Shown here: in pieces, positions 61,159 to 64,000 of the stretch
How the letters are laid out: each line of letters opens with the position of its first letter
Position numbering within the stretch: the stretch's first letter is position 1
Assembly (NCBI GenBank): GCA_937989585.1
Contig: CALKRW010000009.1
Coordinates: forward strand, 9,638-73,637
DNA from: an uncultured Porphyromonadaceae bacterium
Lineage (GTDB): Bacteria > Bacteroidota > Bacteroidia > Bacteroidales > Muribaculaceae
Length of the DNA stretch: 64,000 nt
Direction: 5' to 3'
Notes under the pieces: generated by a model
The model's database searches: none
What the model saw: the letters and a program-made list of their open reading frames with translations, nothing else
What the model was told of the DNA's origin: nothing
Program-made: the position numbers and the translations under genes

Positions 61159-61699
61159 ACTTAAAACAATTAGACAATAAATTAATTAATATGTTTGATA
61201 CAAAATATCGGGATGAAACGTGTAATGCTCGGAAGAGAGGTGTAATGAAGTCGTTGGTGATGTCCTGTTCTTGTTCTTTTGAATGATTTTGATTTGTAAT
61301 GGATTAGTGATTGAGTTTCTGAAGTGAAAGAGAGGTGATGAAAAAAGAGTTTTAATATAAAAAGGGTTAAACTTAGTGGAAACTTTATCCTCTGCGGGAT
61401 ACTATTATTTTACAAAGTTAAACACTTTTATTGAGATAAACGCGAAATAAGTAAAAAAGTTTTAACCGCTGTGTGCCAAATTAAGGCTTTTTGGAAAATA
61501 TTTGTTAAAAATAAATATCAAAATGACAAAAGGAATTTGCGGTTTGGGTGTTTTTGAAATAATTTGTGCCTAAACGTGGGGCGAAAAGTCGTTAAAAACG
61601 TTCAAAATGACAAAAATTAATTTTTTATGCTGAAAAACATAATTTTTCGAAATAAAAGTCCTTGCTAAGCCGGAATCGTTAAGCCGACGGGTAAAAACA
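61159..61699. promoter_or_regulatory. AT-rich susC upstream region
   Basis: Over 500 bp with no gene. It holds a candidate -7 box for susC on the minus strand (TAACTTTG, 61420-61413; no clear -33), which would leave a leader of about 250 nt. A 14-bp direct repeat TCAAAATGACAAAA occurs at 61518-61531 and 61602-61615, 84 bp apart, a multiple of the helix repeat, so it may bind a regulator. I see no riboswitch-type structure I can name. Confidence 0.45.
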
Positions 61700-61737
61700 G
61701 AGGAGGCGCGGTCTTCCATCCGGACCCGCGCCTCCTC
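61700..61737 (-). terminator. Intrinsic terminator of the CoA-transferase gene
   Basis: On the minus strand GAGGAGGCGCGG (61737-61726) pairs perfectly with CCGCGCCTCCTC (61711-61700) over 12 bp around a 14-nt loop, followed by TGTTTTT. It lies 45 nt after the stop. Confidence 0.9.
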
Positions 61738-61781
61738 GGAGGCTTAATTCTACACCTTAATAATAAATATAAGGGCGAGAT

Positions 61782-63278
61782 TTATTTAAGATATTTTCCG
61801 AAGTCGGCATTGCGCATGTCGCCGGTCTCGTTGAAGGCGTTGTGGAAGGCAAAAGCAGCCGCCAGGGTGTGCGGTGTCTGTCCGCCCTGGCCCATGTTGA
61901 GGTATTCCATGAGCATGGGACGATACATGGGGTGGGCGCAGTTGTTGATGATTTCCTTGGCACGGTCGACGGGATCCTTGTGGCGAAGGTCGGCTATGCC
62001 CTGCTCGGTGACAAGGATGTCGACGGAGTGCTCGGAGTGGTCGGGGTGCGCCACCATGGGAACGATGTTCGATATCAGGCCGCCTTTTGTGATGGAGGGG
62101 CATGAGAAAATCGAGATGTATGCGTTGCGGGTGAAGTCGCCGGAGCCGCCGATGCCGTTCATCATCTTGGTGCCGAGAACGTGTGTAGAGTTGACGGAGC
62201 CGAATATGTCGGCCTCGAGAGCGGTGTTCATGGCGATGACACCTATGCGGCGGATGACCTCGGGGTTGTTCGAGATTTCGGCCGGACGCATCATGATCTT
62301 GTCATGGAAGAAGTCGATGTCGGAGAAGAGTTTCTCCTCGGTGGCGTCGGCCACGGTCATCGAGCATGTAGAGGCGAAGGTGCATTTGCCTTTCTTGATG
62401 AGTTCAAGGACGGCATCCTGAAGCACCTCGGTGTACATCATGAATGGAGGAAGCTCGCGGCTCTCGCCGAGGCCATAGAGGACAGCGTTGGCGACGTTGC
62501 CCACACCTGACTGAAGGGGCAGGAACTCGGCGGGCAGACGGCCCGAGCGATATTCGCTGACGAGGAAACGCACGACATTGGCACCGATGGCCGACGACAT
62601 GTCGTCGACTGCGGTAAAGGGCTTGACGCCGTCATAGGAGGATGTGCGGACTATGCCGACAACCTTCGAGGGGTCGATCTTCAGGATGGGGGAGCCTATG
62701 CGGTCGCTGGCCGAGTAGATGGGAATCTCGCGGCGGTAGGGGGGATCCTGCAGAAGGATGACGTCGTGCATGCCGTAGAGCGACGAAGGCAGTTTGTCGT
62801 TGAGCTCGATGAAGATTTTCTTGGCGAGTTTCGCATAGGTCGGAATGTTGCCTATGCCGGTGCCTAGGATGACCTCGCCTTTCTCGTTTATGTCTGCGGC
62901 CTCGATGATGGCGTAATCGATGTCGCCGTAGAATCCGTAGCGGACTTCCTGGGCCATTTCGGAGAGGTGGCGGTCAAAGTAGTGGCAGTCGTGGGCGTTG
63001 ATGCGCTTGCGCAGATCGGGAACGTTCTGGTAGGGAGCGCGCATGTTGATGGCGTTCGCACGCGACAGGCATCCGTCGACGTGGTCGGAGGTGGAAGCGC
63101 CGGTGAAGATGTTGACTTTGAATGGCCGGCCGGCCTCATGCTCGGCGATGGCGCGTTTGGCGAGGGCCTCGGTGATAAACTTCGGGGCGCCAGGGGCGGT
63201 AAAGCCTGAGAGACCGAGGGTGTCGCCGTTGTTAATCATAGCGGCCGCATCTTCGGCCGACATAAAGTTGAAGGACAT
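61782..63278 (-). CDS. Acetyl-CoA hydrolase/transferase family (succinyl-CoA:acetate CoA-transferase-like)
   Basis: This 498-residue class I CoA-transferase of the Cat1/AarC type likely exchanges CoA between acetate and succinate or propionate, which fits a succinate/propionate-producing anaerobe. The start MSFNFMSAEDAAAMINNGDTLGLSGFTAPGAPK-type N-terminal domain is complete. The second domain has FLPLQSGVGNVANAVLYGLG and the proposed catalytic glutamate E284 in YTEVLQDAVLELI (position 294 in AarC), then GIGGSGDFTRNAY and VTEQGIADLRHKDP near the end. Which acids it accepts cannot be told. It diverges from miaB; the two promoters share a palindrome. Confidence 0.9.
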   Translation of the reverse strand: MSFNFMSAEDAAAMINNGDTLGLSGFTAPGAPKFITEALAKRAIAEHEAGRPFKVNIFTGASTSDHVDGCLSRANAINMRAPYQNVPDLRKRINAHDCHYFDRHLSEMAQEVRYGFYGDIDYAIIEAADINEKGEVILGTGIGNIPTYAKLAKKIFIELNDKLPSSLYGMHDVILLQDPPYRREIPIYSASDRIGSPILKIDPSKVVGIVRTSSYDGVKPFTAVDDMSSAIGANVVRFLVSEYRSGRLPAEFLPLQSGVGNVANAVLYGLGESRELPPFMMYTEVLQDAVLELIKKGKCTFASTCSMTVADATEEKLFSDIDFFHDKIMMRPAEISNNPEVIRRIGVIAMNTALEADIFGSVNSTHVLGTKMMNGIGGSGDFTRNAYISIFSCPSITKGGLISNIVPMVAHPDHSEHSVDILVTEQGIADLRHKDPVDRAKEIINNCAHPMYRPMLMEYLNMGQGGQTPHTLAAAFAFHNAFNETGDMRNADFGKYLK

Positions 63279-63368
63279 AGTTAGGGTTGGTTTATCTATG
63301 TTATAGATTTTGGTTTTTAACTTCTTGTACGAAAACCATAGCCGGGTACAGGCGTCCTGTGCGAATTA

Positions 63369-63400
63369 TTTGCCCGTAAAGCCACTTTTTCGTAATTTTG
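63369..63400 (+). promoter_or_regulatory. Promoter of miaB
   Basis: TTTG (63369-63372), 20 nt, TAATTTTG (63393-63400). Both boxes match the consensus. Transcription would start near 63406, giving a leader of about 60 nt. Confidence 0.65.
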
Positions 63401-63402
63401 TG

Positions 63403-63434
63403 CAAAATTAGACATTTAGACTTACATTAACAAA
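63403..63434 (-). promoter_or_regulatory. Promoter of the CoA-transferase gene
   Basis: Minus strand TTTG (63434-63431), 20 nt, TAATTTTG (63410-63403). The -7 box lies 2 bp from the miaB -7 box, and together they form a perfect inverted repeat. The leader would be about 120 nt. Confidence 0.65.
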
Positions 63435-63466
63435 TTTTTCGCTGTCTAAAAAGATATTTTAAGAAG

Positions 63467-64000
63467 ATGAACGAATCCGGACCACACCTATTATATATAG
63501 AGACTTACGGCTGTCAGATGAATGTTGCAGACACCGAGGTCGTGAGCGCCATCATGAAGATGGACGGCTGCGAGATGACCGATGACATAGAACGGGCTGA
63601 CGCGGTGCTTCTGAACACCTGCTCGATACGCGATAATGCCGAGCAGAAGATTGTCCACAGGCTTGAGGCCCTGAAGGGACTCAGGCGCCGTCACAGGGAC
63701 CGCCGCATAGTAGTCGGCGTGATTGGCTGCATGGCCGAGAGGGTGCGGGACGAACTTGTGGAAAAATACGGAGTGGATGTCGTGGCCGGTCCGGATGCCT
63801 ACCTTGACCTTCCGGCACTGTTCGCCTCGGCGCGTGCAGGACATCCCGCCGTCAATGTCGAACTGTCGACCACCGAGACATACAAGGAGGTGATTCCGCT
63901 CAGGCTCGGAGGACAGAACGTGAGTGGTTTTATCTCCATCATGCGCGGATGCAACAATTTCTGCTCGTACTGCATCGTTCCCTATACCCGTGGCCGCGAG
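63467..64000 (+). CDS. miaB: tRNA-2-methylthio-N6-dimethylallyladenosine synthase (5' part)
   Basis: MiaB is a radical-SAM enzyme that methylthiolates i6A37 in tRNAs reading UNN codons. The first 178 codons are in the window and run off the right edge. The N-terminal UPF0004 domain carries the three cluster cysteines C16 (TYGCQMN), C52 (NTCSIR) and C88 (GCMAERV); the radical-SAM motif CxxxCxxC follows with C162, C166 and C169 (RGCNNFCSYCIVPYTRGRE), the typical MiaB sequence. The ATG at 63467 gives the family's normal start. Confidence 0.97.
   Translation, partial: MNESGPHLLYIETYGCQMNVADTEVVSAIMKMDGCEMTDDIERADAVLLNTCSIRDNAEQKIVHRLEALKGLRRRHRDRRIVVGVIGCMAERVRDELVEKYGVDVVAGPDAYLDLPALFASARAGHPAVNVELSTTETYKEVIPLRLGGQNVSGFISIMRGCNNFCSYCIVPYTRGRE

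Overview
The window looks like a chromosomal segment from a member of the Bacteroidales, most likely a gut commensal near Muribaculaceae, Prevotella or Porphyromonas. The evidence is Bacteroidetes-type promoters (TTTG, about 20 nt, TAnnTTTG), a SusC/SusD pair, a type IX secretion (T9SS) cluster, pyruvate:ferredoxin oxidoreductase, a fused BioG-BioC and the ftsX-DUF3098-uppP-truB-queA gene order. The family-level placement is inference. I see no phage, transposon, CRISPR array or plasmid functions.

Layout. 0-3.2 kb: the end of an unknown gene, a putative small RNA whose two hairpins carry the same 9-nt loop, a FemAB/GNAT-like acyltransferase with cardiolipin synthase, then tRNA-Gly(GCC) and tRNA-Leu(GAG). 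3.6-7.1 kb: a large secreted protein with BspA-type leucine-rich repeats, five Ig-like stalk repeats and a T9SS-like C-terminus. 7.2-13.1 kb: nifJ converging on hrpB. 13.1-15.2 kb: an AT-richer pair (SDR epimerase plus polyprenyl-phosphate sugar-1-phosphate transferase). 15.3-22.7 kb: yqgE, recR, a GNAT enzyme, a GT2 glycosyltransferase, a GH10-like lipoprotein-free glycosidase with an MFS transporter, and an AI-2E family permease. 22.7-27.6 kb: a Kef-type antiporter, a membrane-anchored coiled-coil protein, mltG, a DUF2007 protein and tRNA-Gly(CCC).

27.7-37.7 kb: one minus-strand block, lptD-porT-porP-gldK-gldL-gldM-gldN. It encodes LPS assembly in the outer membrane and the core motor/ring parts of T9SS, and could export the LRR protein at 3.7 kb. 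37.8-42 kb: bioD, fused bioG-bioC, a small anchored protein and gpmI. 42-45 kb: an acyl-ACP thioesterase convergent with recG. 45-51 kb: ispD, glyA, queA, truB, uppP, a DUF3098 protein and ftsX, which are isoprenoid, one-carbon, tRNA-modification and envelope housekeeping genes. 51-54 kb: a PMCA-type Ca2+ ATPase. 54.2-61.2 kb: a SusC/SusD/lipoprotein nutrient uptake trio with no degradative enzyme beside it. 61.8-64 kb: an acetyl-CoA hydrolase/CoA-transferase divergent from the start of miaB.

The most unusual things seen are the twin-loop small RNA (170-260), the 18-bp palindrome formed by the two opposed -7 boxes between the CoA-transferase and miaB, the basic tail on GldN, and the tandem-repeat adhesin-like protein next to a complete set of T9SS core genes. 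Starts were moved downstream for several genes where a signal peptide, lipobox or family N-terminus fixes the start.
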